From Tabrizicola piscis (GTDB lineage: Bacteria > Pseudomonadota > Alphaproteobacteria > Rhodobacterales > Rhodobacteraceae), in NCBI RefSeq assembly GCF_003940805.1, contig NZ_CP034328.1, positions 3,410,001 to 3,474,000 on the forward strand: a stretch of DNA of 64,000 bases, read 5' to 3'. Below the pieces are notes generated by a model that made no database searches, was not told the DNA's origin, and saw only the letters and a program-made list of their open reading frames with translations. Shown here piece by piece: positions 24,266 to 31,620 of this stretch (position 1 is the first letter of the stretch; each line of letters opens with the position of its first letter). The translations under genes and the position numbers were made by a program.

Positions 24266-25510
24266 TCAGGGGGTTCGCAGCCGTCGCGCGGCCAGCCAGC
24301 TGGCCGTGGCCATGATCCCGGCAGTGGCCAGACAGAGCGGCAGGCCGCCGAGTTGATAGCTGAGGCCGGACAACAGCGTGCCGATCAGGCGGCCGGCGGC
24401 ATTGGCCATGTAGTAGAACCCCACGTCGCGGGTGATGCGGTCGGCCTGACCGAAGGCGAGGATCAGGTAGGAATGGACCGAGGAATTCACCGCAAAGACA
24501 AAGCCGAAGAGGAGGAGCCCCGCCACCAGTGTCAGGCTGAGGGCGGGGGACGGCGCTCCGGCCCAAAGCGCGGCAGCCGCGAGGACGAAGGGGATTGGTG
24601 CCAGCAGCCCCGACCAGCGGATCGCCTTGGCCACGGTGGCGGCCACGGGCTGATCCTTGCCGCCAAGGATGTGGGGGGCCATGGCCTGAACCGCGCCATA
24701 GGCGATGATCCAGAGGGCAAGGAAGCCGCCGATCAGAAAGAAGGCCTCGCGTCGGCCTTCGGGCGTGCCGTCGGACAGCACCATCTGGAAGTAGATCGGG
24801 ACGCCGACCACGAACCAGACATCCCGCGCGCCAAACAGGAACAGCCGGGCGAGCGACAGCCGGTTCACCTGGCGGTCGGGGGAACACCAGCCGCCCCAAG
24901 CTTCGTCCGCTTTCATCCGCCCGGGCAGGCCCGCGGGCAGGAACAGCACGACCGCCAGCAGGATCAGCGCCAATGCGGCGGCCATGCCCCAGACGGCGGC
25001 CTTGAACCCGACCAAGGCCAGCATTGCCGCGCCCAGAAAGAACCCAAGGCCCTTGACCGCGTTCTTTGACCCGGTCAGGCGGGCGACCCAGCGGAACAGG
25101 CCGCCCCCCTCGGTCGGCGCAAGCAGCTTGACGGCGGATTTCGACGACATCTTGGCCAGGTCCTTGGCCACACCCGACACTCCCTGCACCGCCATCACGA
25201 ACGCAACCGAGGCGGCGACACCCCAGCCCGGATCAAGCTGCGCCAGTGCCACCAAGGCCGAGACCTGCAGCGCGAGGCCCGCGTAAAGCGTGGCGGCAAG
25301 GCCAAAGCGCGCGGCCAGCCAGCCTGCGGCAAGGTTGGTGACAATCCCTGCAACCTCGTACAGCAGGAACAGCCAGGCCAGCTGGATCGGGGTGAAGCCA
25401 AGGCTGTTGAAATGCAGGAGCACCAGCATCCTGAGCGCGCCATCGGTGGCCATGAAGGCCCAATAGGCGGCGGTGACGGCGGCGTAGGCGCGCAAGGGGT
25501 TGGCGGTCAT
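24266..25510 (-). CDS. arsJ: Organoarsenical efflux MFS transporter ArsJ
   Basis: ArsJ exports 1-arseno-3-phosphoglycerate, the unstable product that a GAPDH makes from arsenate and glyceraldehyde-3-phosphate; it then breaks down outside to release arsenate. The 414-residue MFS protein starts MTANPLRAYAAVTAAYWAFM and shows about twelve helices, with conserved-looking segments GVAKDLAKMSSKSAVKLL, TGSKNAVKGLGFFLGA and DVWFVVGVPIYFQ. The neighbouring gapdh and arsRC genes make the assignment firm. A hairpin repeat lies in the 88 bases between gapdh and arsJ. Confidence 0.93.
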   Translation of the reverse strand: MTANPLRAYAAVTAAYWAFMATDGALRMLVLLHFNSLGFTPIQLAWLFLLYEVAGIVTNLAAGWLAARFGLAATLYAGLALQVSALVALAQLDPGWGVAASVAFVMAVQGVSGVAKDLAKMSSKSAVKLLAPTEGGGLFRWVARLTGSKNAVKGLGFFLGAAMLALVGFKAAVWGMAAALALILLAVVLFLPAGLPGRMKADEAWGGWCSPDRQVNRLSLARLFLFGARDVWFVVGVPIYFQMVLSDGTPEGRREAFFLIGGFLALWIIAYGAVQAMAPHILGGKDQPVAATVAKAIRWSGLLAPIPFVLAAAALWAGAPSPALSLTLVAGLLLFGFVFAVNSSVHSYLILAFGQADRITRDVGFYYMANAAGRLIGTLLSGLSYQLGGLPLCLATAGIMATASWLAARRLRTP

Positions 25511-25539
25511 GCTTCGGCCCGGCTCGTTTGTGCCTGCCC

Positions 25540-25592
25540 CCGGGAGGGCGCTGCCCTCCCGGACCCACCTGGGATATTTGGGGACAGAAAAT
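25540..25592 (+). repeat. Interspersed hairpin + GGATATTTGG element, copy 6
   Basis: CCGGGAGGGC and GCCCTCCCGG pair over 10 bases around GCT, then ACCCACCTGGGATATTTGGG and GACAGAAAATGG follow. It lies between gapdh and arsJ, pointing against their transcription, and may lower arsJ expression. Confidence 0.65.
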
Positions 25593-25598
25593 GGCACA

Positions 25599-26612
25599 TC
25601 AGAGGCTGCCTGCCACCATGCGGGCGATGTCGGCCAGACGGCAGGCATAGCCCCATTCGTTGTCATACCAGGCGTAGACCTTCACCTGCGTGCCGTTCAC
25701 CACCATGGTCGATTGCGCGTCTATGATTGCCGAGCGGGGGTCGTTGGTGAAATCCGATGACACGAGCGCGCGGGTTTCATACCCGAGGATGCCTTTCAGG
25801 GCCCCTTCGGCGGCGGTCTGGAACAGGGCGTTCACCGCCTCGACCGTGGTCGGACGTTCGACCTCGAACACGCAATCGGTGAGCGAGGCGTTCAACAGCG
25901 GCACCCGGACAGCGTGGCCGTTCAGACGGCCCTTCAGTTCCGGGTAGATCAGCGTGATCGCCGTGGCGCTGCCGGTGGTGGTGGGGATCAGGTTCAACAG
26001 GGCGGACCTTGCACGACGCATGTCCTTGGCGGGACGGTCGACGATGGTCTGTGTGTTGGTCACATCGTGGATCGTGGTGATCGACCCATGCCGGATGCCG
26101 ATCCCTTCGTGGATCACCTTCACCACTGGGGCGAGGCAGTTCGTCGTGCAGGAGGCGGCGGTGACCAGGGGTTGCGAGCCGTCGTAGAGGTGGTGATTCA
26201 CCCCGTACACCAGATTGAGCGCACCGCCGTCCTTGACCGGGGCGCTGACGACGACCTTCTTCACGCCATTGGCGTAGTAGGGCGCGACTTTGGCGGCTGT
26301 CTTGAAGACACCTGCACAGTCGATCACCAGATCGACGCCCAGTTCAGCAAGCGGCAGCGCGTCAATCGACTTTTCGTGCGTCAGGCGGATGCTCTGCCCG
26401 TTCAGGACCAATCCCTTGGCATCCGTGGCAACCTTGGTCGGCCAGCGACCATGGACGGAATCGAACTCCATCAGCAAGGCATGCTGTTCGGCATCCCCTG
26501 CCGGGTCGTTCAGCAGGACAATCTCGCCCCCGGCGCCCTGGTCGATCAGGTTGCGCAGGGCCAGCTTTCCAATGCGGCCAAGGCCGTTGAGGGCAATACG
26601 GGGCTTGGTCAT
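25599..26612 (-). CDS. ArsJ-associated glyceraldehyde-3-phosphate dehydrogenase
   Basis: The enzyme catalyses arsenolysis of glyceraldehyde-3-phosphate to 1-arseno-3-phosphoglycerate, the ArsJ substrate. The 337-residue protein starts [20 protein letters not shown] (NAD-binding GxGRIG), has the catalytic Cys in [14 protein letters not shown] and the C-terminal [18 protein letters not shown]. Its ATG overlaps the arsRC stop (TGATG), so it is coupled. The context separates it from the glycolytic GAPDH, which should be encoded elsewhere. Confidence 0.93.
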   Translation of the reverse strand: MTKPRIALNGLGRIGKLALRNLIDQGAGGEIVLLNDPAGDAEQHALLMEFDSVHGRWPTKVATDAKGLVLNGQSIRLTHEKSIDALPLAELGVDLVIDCAGVFKTAAKVAPYYANGVKKVVVSAPVKDGGALNLVYGVNHHLYDGSQPLVTAASCTTNCLAPVVKVIHEGIGIRHGSITTIHDVTNTQTIVDRPAKDMRRARSALLNLIPTTTGSATAITLIYPELKGRLNGHAVRVPLLNASLTDCVFEVERPTTVEAVNALFQTAAEGALKGILGYETRALVSSDFTNDPRSAIIDAQSTMVVNGTQVKVYAWYDNEWGYACRLADIARMVAGSL

Positions 26613-27457
26613 CAGGCCTTCTCCCCGGCATGTGCATCGCCGCCGATTGCATCGACGCGGGCTTGCAGCGACAGGCGGCTGAGCGTGGCGAAAGGCAGTT
26701 CCACAAAGGCTGCGATCCGGCGGCGGAGCGCTGCGTAGGTCTGGCCAAAGACCAGCGCGCGTTCGGCGTCGGTGCCGGTGGCCTTGACCGGGTCCGGCAG
26801 GCCCCAGTGGCCGGTGATCGGCTGGCCGGGCCAGGGGGGGCATTCCTCGGCCGCCGCCGTGTCGCAGACGGTGAAGACGAAATCCATCACCGGGGTGCCG
26901 GGCTGCTGGAATTCGGAAATGTGTTTGGACCGCAGGCCGGTAATGTCATGGCCGTTGCGCTGCAACACCTCCAGCGCGAAGGGGTTCAGCGCGGTGCCGG
27001 GCCGGGTGCCAGCGGAAAAGGCCTGGAATTTGCCTTGGCCTAGGTCACGCAGCAAAGCCTCGGCAAAGATCGAGCGGGCAGAGTTGCCCGAGCACAGGAA
27101 CAGCACGTCGAAATCGGTGTCACGCATGGCAGGGTCCTTGATGGCAGGGACGAGGGGGGACAGAAGGTCAGGCCGCGCCCGACCGATATCAAGCGCGAGG
27201 TGGCCGATCAGCGCCTCGGTCATGGCCAGATCAGCGGCATAGAACAGCGACCGCCCGTCGCGCCGGACCAGCACAAGGCCAGCGGCGGACAGATCGGCAA
27301 GGTGGTGCGACAGGGTGTTCTGCTTCAGCCCAAGGGCGACGGCGATTTCGGTTGGCCGCACCCCCTGGGGGGCAAAGCGCATCAAGAGACGAAAGACCGC
27401 CAGCCGTCCGGGGTGGCCAAGGGTTGCGAAGGCAAGACTGGTGCGGTTCATATCCAT
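26612..27457 (-). CDS. ArsR-type repressor fused to a low-molecular-weight-phosphatase-type arsenate reductase
   Basis: Residues about 1-90 are an ArsR winged helix ([29 protein letters not shown]), and residues about 113-250 are an ArsC of the tyrosine-phosphatase fold, with the CX5R loop in [19 protein letters not shown] and [16 protein letters not shown] with the thiols that resolve the reaction. The fusion couples arsenic sensing with arsenate reduction. The metalloid-binding cysteines of classical ArsR (ELCVCDL) are absent from the N-terminal domain, so the sensing site may differ. Two ATGs (27457, 27451) follow each other; GGAAA precedes both. First gene of the ars operon. Confidence 0.9.
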   Translation of the reverse strand: MDMNRTSLAFATLGHPGRLAVFRLLMRFAPQGVRPTEIAVALGLKQNTLSHHLADLSAAGLVLVRRDGRSLFYAADLAMTEALIGHLALDIGRARPDLLSPLVPAIKDPAMRDTDFDVLFLCSGNSARSIFAEALLRDLGQGKFQAFSAGTRPGTALNPFALEVLQRNGHDITGLRSKHISEFQQPGTPVMDFVFTVCDTAAAEECPPWPGQPITGHWGLPDPVKATGTDAERALVFGQTYAALRRRIAAFVELPFATLSRLSLQARVDAIGGDAHAGEKA

Positions 27458-27480
27458 ATTTCCAGAAATCAGGAAATATG
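27455..27480 (-). promoter_or_regulatory. Candidate ArsR operator overlapping the arsRC start
   Basis: CATATTTCC and GGAAATATG form a perfect 9-bp inverted repeat with an eight-base centre; the last three bases are the arsRC ATG. The size and AT-rich half-sites fit ArsR-family operators. Binding would block initiation or elongation at the start codon. Confidence 0.6.
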
Positions 27481-27528
27481 CGCCCACGTCCAGTGAAGTT
27501 TTCATGACAACCGGGGCCCGGAAATGCC

Positions 27529-27553
27529 AAAGGCCGCCCGAGGGGCGGCCTTT
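27529..27553 (-). terminator. Terminator after tRNA-Gly
   Basis: AAAGGCCGCCC and GGGCGGCCTTT form an 11-bp perfect stem with a three-base loop. On the minus strand it lies 14 bases after the tRNA-Gly 3' end. It separates the tRNA from the ars promoter. Confidence 0.8.
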
Positions 27554-27566
27554 CAAGCGATCCGAT

Positions 27567-27641
27567 TGGAGCGGGCGATGAGATTCGAACTCACGACCCT
27601 AACCTTGGCAAGGTTATGCTCTACCCCTGAGCTACGCCCGC
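27567..27641 (-). tRNA. tRNA-Gly (GCC)
   Basis: On the minus strand GCGGGCG pairs with CGCCCGC at the acceptor, the D arm is AGCTCAGGGGTAGAGC, the anticodon loop is TTGCCAA with GCC, and the T arm GTGAGTTCGAATCTCAT is standard. CCA is encoded. 75 bases. Confidence 0.96.
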
Positions 27642-27838
27642 ACTCCGTTTCGGTGGACGTCATCTAATAAAGGCTGGGCGCGGCTGCAAGGGGAAAAATC
27701 ACCCCGCCAACGAACAGCCGAACATTTGCCGGCCCCACTGAACAAAGGCGCGTGAAAACACGGGAACGATCCCCGGTCTGAGGCGTTGGTGCGGCGGAGG
27801 TGGCCAACGGGGCCGCCCGATCTTGAGGAGACTTCGCT

Positions 27839-27916
27839 ATGAAAGGCATTCTCGCCTGGGCCATCGGCCTGCCGATTCCAATCATCATTCTGCTGTACCT
27901 GTTCGACGTCTTCTAA
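27839..27916 (+). CDS. 25-residue single-helix membrane peptide
   Basis: ATG at 27839 follows TTGAGGAGACTTCGCT (GAGGAG eight bases upstream). The product starts MKGILAWAIGLPIPIII and ends LLYLFDVF, one hydrophobic helix with a Lys at the front and an Asp near the end. A perfect terminator begins 17 bases after the TAA. A site, a stop and a terminator in this spacing support a real gene. I do not recognise the family; small helices of this kind often sit on larger membrane complexes. Confidence 0.6.
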   Translation: MKGILAWAIGLPIPIIILLYLFDVF

Positions 27917-27932
27917 GGACTGACAGGTCAGC

Positions 27933-27961
27933 AAAAGGCCCCGCAAGTCGGGGCCTTTTGC
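27933..27961. terminator. Strong bidirectional terminator
   Basis: GGCCCCG and CGGGGCC pair around CAAGT, flanked by AAAA and TTTT, so it can work for the small plus-strand gene and for the pyruvate carboxylase gene ending at 27961 on the minus strand. Confidence 0.9.
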
Positions 27962-30900
27962 TATTCCAACTCGACCAGCAAGTCCTTGGCGTCGATCTGC
28001 GCCCCGGGCTGGACGTGCACGGCTTTGACCGTGGCTTCGCGGTCGGCATGCAGGCCGGTTTCCATCTTCATCGCTTCGATGGTCAGCAAAAGATCACCCG
28101 CGCGCACTTTCTGGCCCACCGTCACCCCGACCGACGCGATTGATCCGGGCATGGGTGCGCCCACATGCGACGTGTTCCCTTCTGCCGCCTTGGGGCGGGC
28201 CGCCGTCTTGGCCTTGACCGCGCGGTTCGGCACGCGGATGACGCGCGGCTGGCCGTTGAGTTCGAAGAACACCTTGACCTCGCCGTCATCGGTGGTCTCG
28301 CCCACAGCCTGCAGGCGGATTTCCAGGGTCTTGCCGGGGTCGATTTCGGCCGTGACCTCTTCGCCGGGTTCCATGCCGTAGAAAAAGGCCTTGGTCGGCA
28401 GCACGCGGACAGGGCCGTACATCCGGTGCCGGGTGCGATAGTCCATGAAGACCTTGGGATACATGAGGTAGCCGTTCAGGTCTTCATCATCCACCGTCTC
28501 GCCCTCGGCCTCTTCGGCGCCAAGGCGAAGGTCTTCGGCAAGTTTCGCGCGGGTCGCTTCCAGATCGACCGGGGGAAGACGCAGGCCCGGGCGGTCCGTC
28601 ATCGGCTTTTCGCCCTTGAGCACTTTTTTCAGGATGCCCGCAGGCCAGCCACCGGGGGGTTGGCCAAGATTGCCCTTCAGCATGTCGCCGACGCTTTCAG
28701 GGAAGGCCACGTCGATGGCGGGATCTTCCACCTGCGCGCGGGTCAGGTTCTGCGCCACCATCATCAGCGCCATGTCGCCAACGACCTTGGACGAGGGCGT
28801 GACCTTCACGATATCGCCGAACATCTGGTTCACATCGGCATAGGTCTGGGCGACCTCATGCCAGCGATCCTCAAGCCCCAAGGACCGCGCCTGCGCCTTG
28901 AGGTTGGTGAACTGCCCCCCCGGCATTTCATGCAGGTAAACCTCGGAGGCAGGGGCGGGGATGCCGGATTCGAACGCCGCGTATTGCGCGCGGACCTTTT
29001 CCCAATAGTTCGAAATCTCGCGGATCGCGCCGATATCAAGGCCCGTGTCACGGTCGGTGTTCTTCAGCGCCTCGACGATGGACCCAAGGCAGGGCTGCGA
29101 CGTGCCGCCTGAAAACGCGTCCATCGCGGCATCCACTGCATCAACGCCCGCATCGCAGGCGGCAAGGATCGTGGCCGCGCCCGCGCCTGAGGTGTCGTGG
29201 GTGTGGAAATGGATCGGCAAGCCGACCTCCTGCTTCAGGGCCTTGACCAGCACCCGGGCAGCGGCGGGTTTCAGAAGGCCCGCCATGTCTTTCAGGCCTA
29301 GGACATGCGCCCCGGCGGCCTTCAGCTCCAGCCCCATCGCGACATAGTATTTCAGGTCATACTTCGGGCGGGCGGGGTCCAGCAGGTCGCCGGTATAGCA
29401 GATCGTGCCCTCACAGACCTTCCCGGCCTCAACCACCGCGTCCATCGCGACGCGCATGTTTTCCACCCAGTTCAGGCTGTCGAACACGCGGAACACGTCC
29501 ACGCCGCTGTCTGCCGCTTGCTTGACGAAAGCCTGCACCACGTTGTCGGGATAGTTGGTATAGCCCACCCCGTTCGACGCCCGCAAAAGCATCTGCGTCA
29601 TCAGGTTCGGCATCGCCGCGCGCAGGTCGCGCAACCGCTGCCAAGGGCATTCCTGCAAGAAGCGGTAGGCGACATCAAAGGTCGCGCCCCCCCAACATTC
29701 GACGCTGAACAGGCCGGGCAGGTTCGCGGCATAGGTCGGCGCCACGCGGATCATGTCGATCGACCGCATCCGTGTCGCCAGCAGCGACTGGTGCCCGTCG
29801 CGCATCGTGGTGTCAGTGATCAGCACCTTGGTCTGCGCCTTCATCCAGTCAGCAACGGCCTGCGGACCCTTCTGTTCCAGAAGGTTCCGCGTCCCCATCG
29901 CCGGATCGGCTTTGAGCGCAGGCGGCTTTGGTGCCTTCGCCTCGGCCGGAGGTTTCGGGCGGCCAGCCGTTTCGGGATGACCATTCACCGTGATGTCGGC
30001 GATATAGGTCAGGATCTTCGTCGCCCGGTCCTTGCGGCGCTTGAAGTTGAACAGCTCGGGCGTCGTGTCGATGAACTTGGTCGTGTAGGTGTCGTTCAGG
30101 AAGGTCGGGTGCTTCAGAAGGTTGATCACGAATTCGATGTTCGTCGCCACCCCCCGGATCCGAAACTCGCGCAGGGCCCGATCCATCCGGGAAATCGCCT
30201 TCTCCGGCGTCTGGGCATGGGCCGTCACCTTGACCAGCAGCGAGTCATAATACCGCGTGATCACCCCACCGGCATAGGCAGTCCCGCCGTCCAGCCGGAT
30301 GCCGTTGCCGGTGGCCGACCGGTAGGCGGTCAGACGGCCATAGTCGGGGATGAAGTTGTTCAGCGGGTCTTCCGTGGTCACCCGGCACTGCAACGCATGG
30401 CCGATCAGCGGCACGTCTTCCTGACGGGCGATACCGGTCGCCTCGGCCAGTGACTTGCCTTCCTCGATCAGGATCTGCGCCTGCACGATGTCGATCCCGG
30501 TCACTTCTTCAGTGACGGTATGTTCGACCTGCACACGGGGGTTCACCTCGATGAAGTAGAACTTCTCGGTGTCCATATCCATCAGGAATTCGACTGTACC
30601 CGCGCATTCATAGGCCACATGGGCACAGATGCGCTTGGCCATCTCGCAGACTTCGGCGCGCTGTTCGGGCGTCAGGTAGGGCGCGGGGGCGCGTTCCACC
30701 ACCTTCTGGTTCCGCCGCTGCACCGTGCAGTCGCGTTCCCACAGGTGCCAGCAGTTGCCCTGCTTGTCGCCAAGGATCTGCACCTCCACATGCCGGGCGC
30801 GCTGGATCATCTTTTCCAGATACCCCTCGCCATTGCCAAAGGCCGCTTCCGCCTCGCGCCGGCCTTCGCGGACCTTGGCCTCAAGCTCCTCCTCGTTCAG

Positions 30901-31422
30901 GATCGGCCGCATGCCCCGCCCGCCGCCACCCCATGAGGCCTTGAGCATCAAGGGATAACCAACCTCCGCCGCCTGCTTCTTGATCAGCGCCATATCCTCG
31001 CCCAAGACCTCGGTCGCGGGGATCACGGGGACACCAGCCTCAATCGCCACGCGCCGGGCCGAGGCTTTGTCGCCAAGGGCGCGCATCGTGTCAGCCTGCG
31101 GGCCGATGAAGGTGATCCCGGCCTGATCGCAGGCATCGACGAAATCGGGGTTTTCCGACAACAGGCCATAGCCCGGATGGATCGCATCCGCCCCGGCCAT
31201 CTTTGCCACCCGGATGATCTCGGGGATCGAAAGGTAAGCACCCACCGGGGAAAGCCCCTCGCCGATCCGGTAGGCCTCATCCGCCTTGAAGCGGTGCAGG
31301 CCCAGCTTGTCCTCCTCGGCATAGACGGCGACGGTCTTCTTGCCCATCTCGTTCGCGGCACGCATCACGCGGATGGCGATCTCGCCGCGGTTGGCGATCA
31401 GGATCTTCTTGAACTCGGGCAT
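27961..31422 (-). CDS. pyc: Pyruvate carboxylase
   Basis: Carboxylates pyruvate to oxaloacetate to refill the TCA cycle. One 1153-residue chain holds all three parts: biotin carboxylase (residues 1-450; GYGLLSENPDFVDAC, the ATP-grasp GGGGRGMR, and FIEVNPRVQVEHTVTEEVTG), carboxyltransferase (about 530-810; TTMRDGHQSLLATRMR, and the catalytic Lys region HVLGLKDMAGLLKP) and the C-terminal biotinyl domain with the target Lys in IEAMKMETG at about 1119. Full family length. Divergent from uvrD. Confidence 0.97.
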   Translation of the reverse strand: MPEFKKILIANRGEIAIRVMRAANEMGKKTVAVYAEEDKLGLHRFKADEAYRIGEGLSPVGAYLSIPEIIRVAKMAGADAIHPGYGLLSENPDFVDACDQAGITFIGPQADTMRALGDKASARRVAIEAGVPVIPATEVLGEDMALIKKQAAEVGYPLMLKASWGGGGRGMRPILNEEELEAKVREGRREAEAAFGNGEGYLEKMIQRARHVEVQILGDKQGNCWHLWERDCTVQRRNQKVVERAPAPYLTPEQRAEVCEMAKRICAHVAYECAGTVEFLMDMDTEKFYFIEVNPRVQVEHTVTEEVTGIDIVQAQILIEEGKSLAEATGIARQEDVPLIGHALQCRVTTEDPLNNFIPDYGRLTAYRSATGNGIRLDGGTAYAGGVITRYYDSLLVKVTAHAQTPEKAISRMDRALREFRIRGVATNIEFVINLLKHPTFLNDTYTTKFIDTTPELFNFKRRKDRATKILTYIADITVNGHPETAGRPKPPAEAKAPKPPALKADPAMGTRNLLEQKGPQAVADWMKAQTKVLITDTTMRDGHQSLLATRMRSIDMIRVAPTYAANLPGLFSVECWGGATFDVAYRFLQECPWQRLRDLRAAMPNLMTQMLLRASNGVGYTNYPDNVVQAFVKQAADSGVDVFRVFDSLNWVENMRVAMDAVVEAGKVCEGTICYTGDLLDPARPKYDLKYYVAMGLELKAAGAHVLGLKDMAGLLKPAAARVLVKALKQEVGLPIHFHTHDTSGAGAATILAACDAGVDAVDAAMDAFSGGTSQPCLGSIVEALKNTDRDTGLDIGAIREISNYWEKVRAQYAAFESGIPAPASEVYLHEMPGGQFTNLKAQARSLGLEDRWHEVAQTYADVNQMFGDIVKVTPSSKVVGDMALMMVAQNLTRAQVEDPAIDVAFPESVGDMLKGNLGQPPGGWPAGILKKVLKGEKPMTDRPGLRLPPVDLEATRAKLAEDLRLGAEEAEGETVDDEDLNGYLMYPKVFMDYRTRHRMYGPVRVLPTKAFFYGMEPGEEVTAEIDPGKTLEIRLQAVGETTDDGEVKVFFELNGQPRVIRVPNRAVKAKTAARPKAAEGNTSHVGAPMPGSIASVGVTVGQKVRAGDLLLTIEAMKMETGLHADREATVKAVHVQPGAQIDAKDLLVELE

Positions 31423-31620
31423 CGGCGGGCCTCCCCAGGCTGGACCCAGTCACCTTAGGGGTGCTGCATTGCAGCGCAAGAGGGATTGCCGCCGTTTGTG
31501 CATAGAAATGCGACAGGGTGCCGCGGAAGCCGTTAGCGCAAACAGCCGCAGGCGGTTCGCCCGAACAATCCGCGAACGCGGGGACTTTCCCTGCGGGCTG
31601 ATCCATATATACTATGTGCC

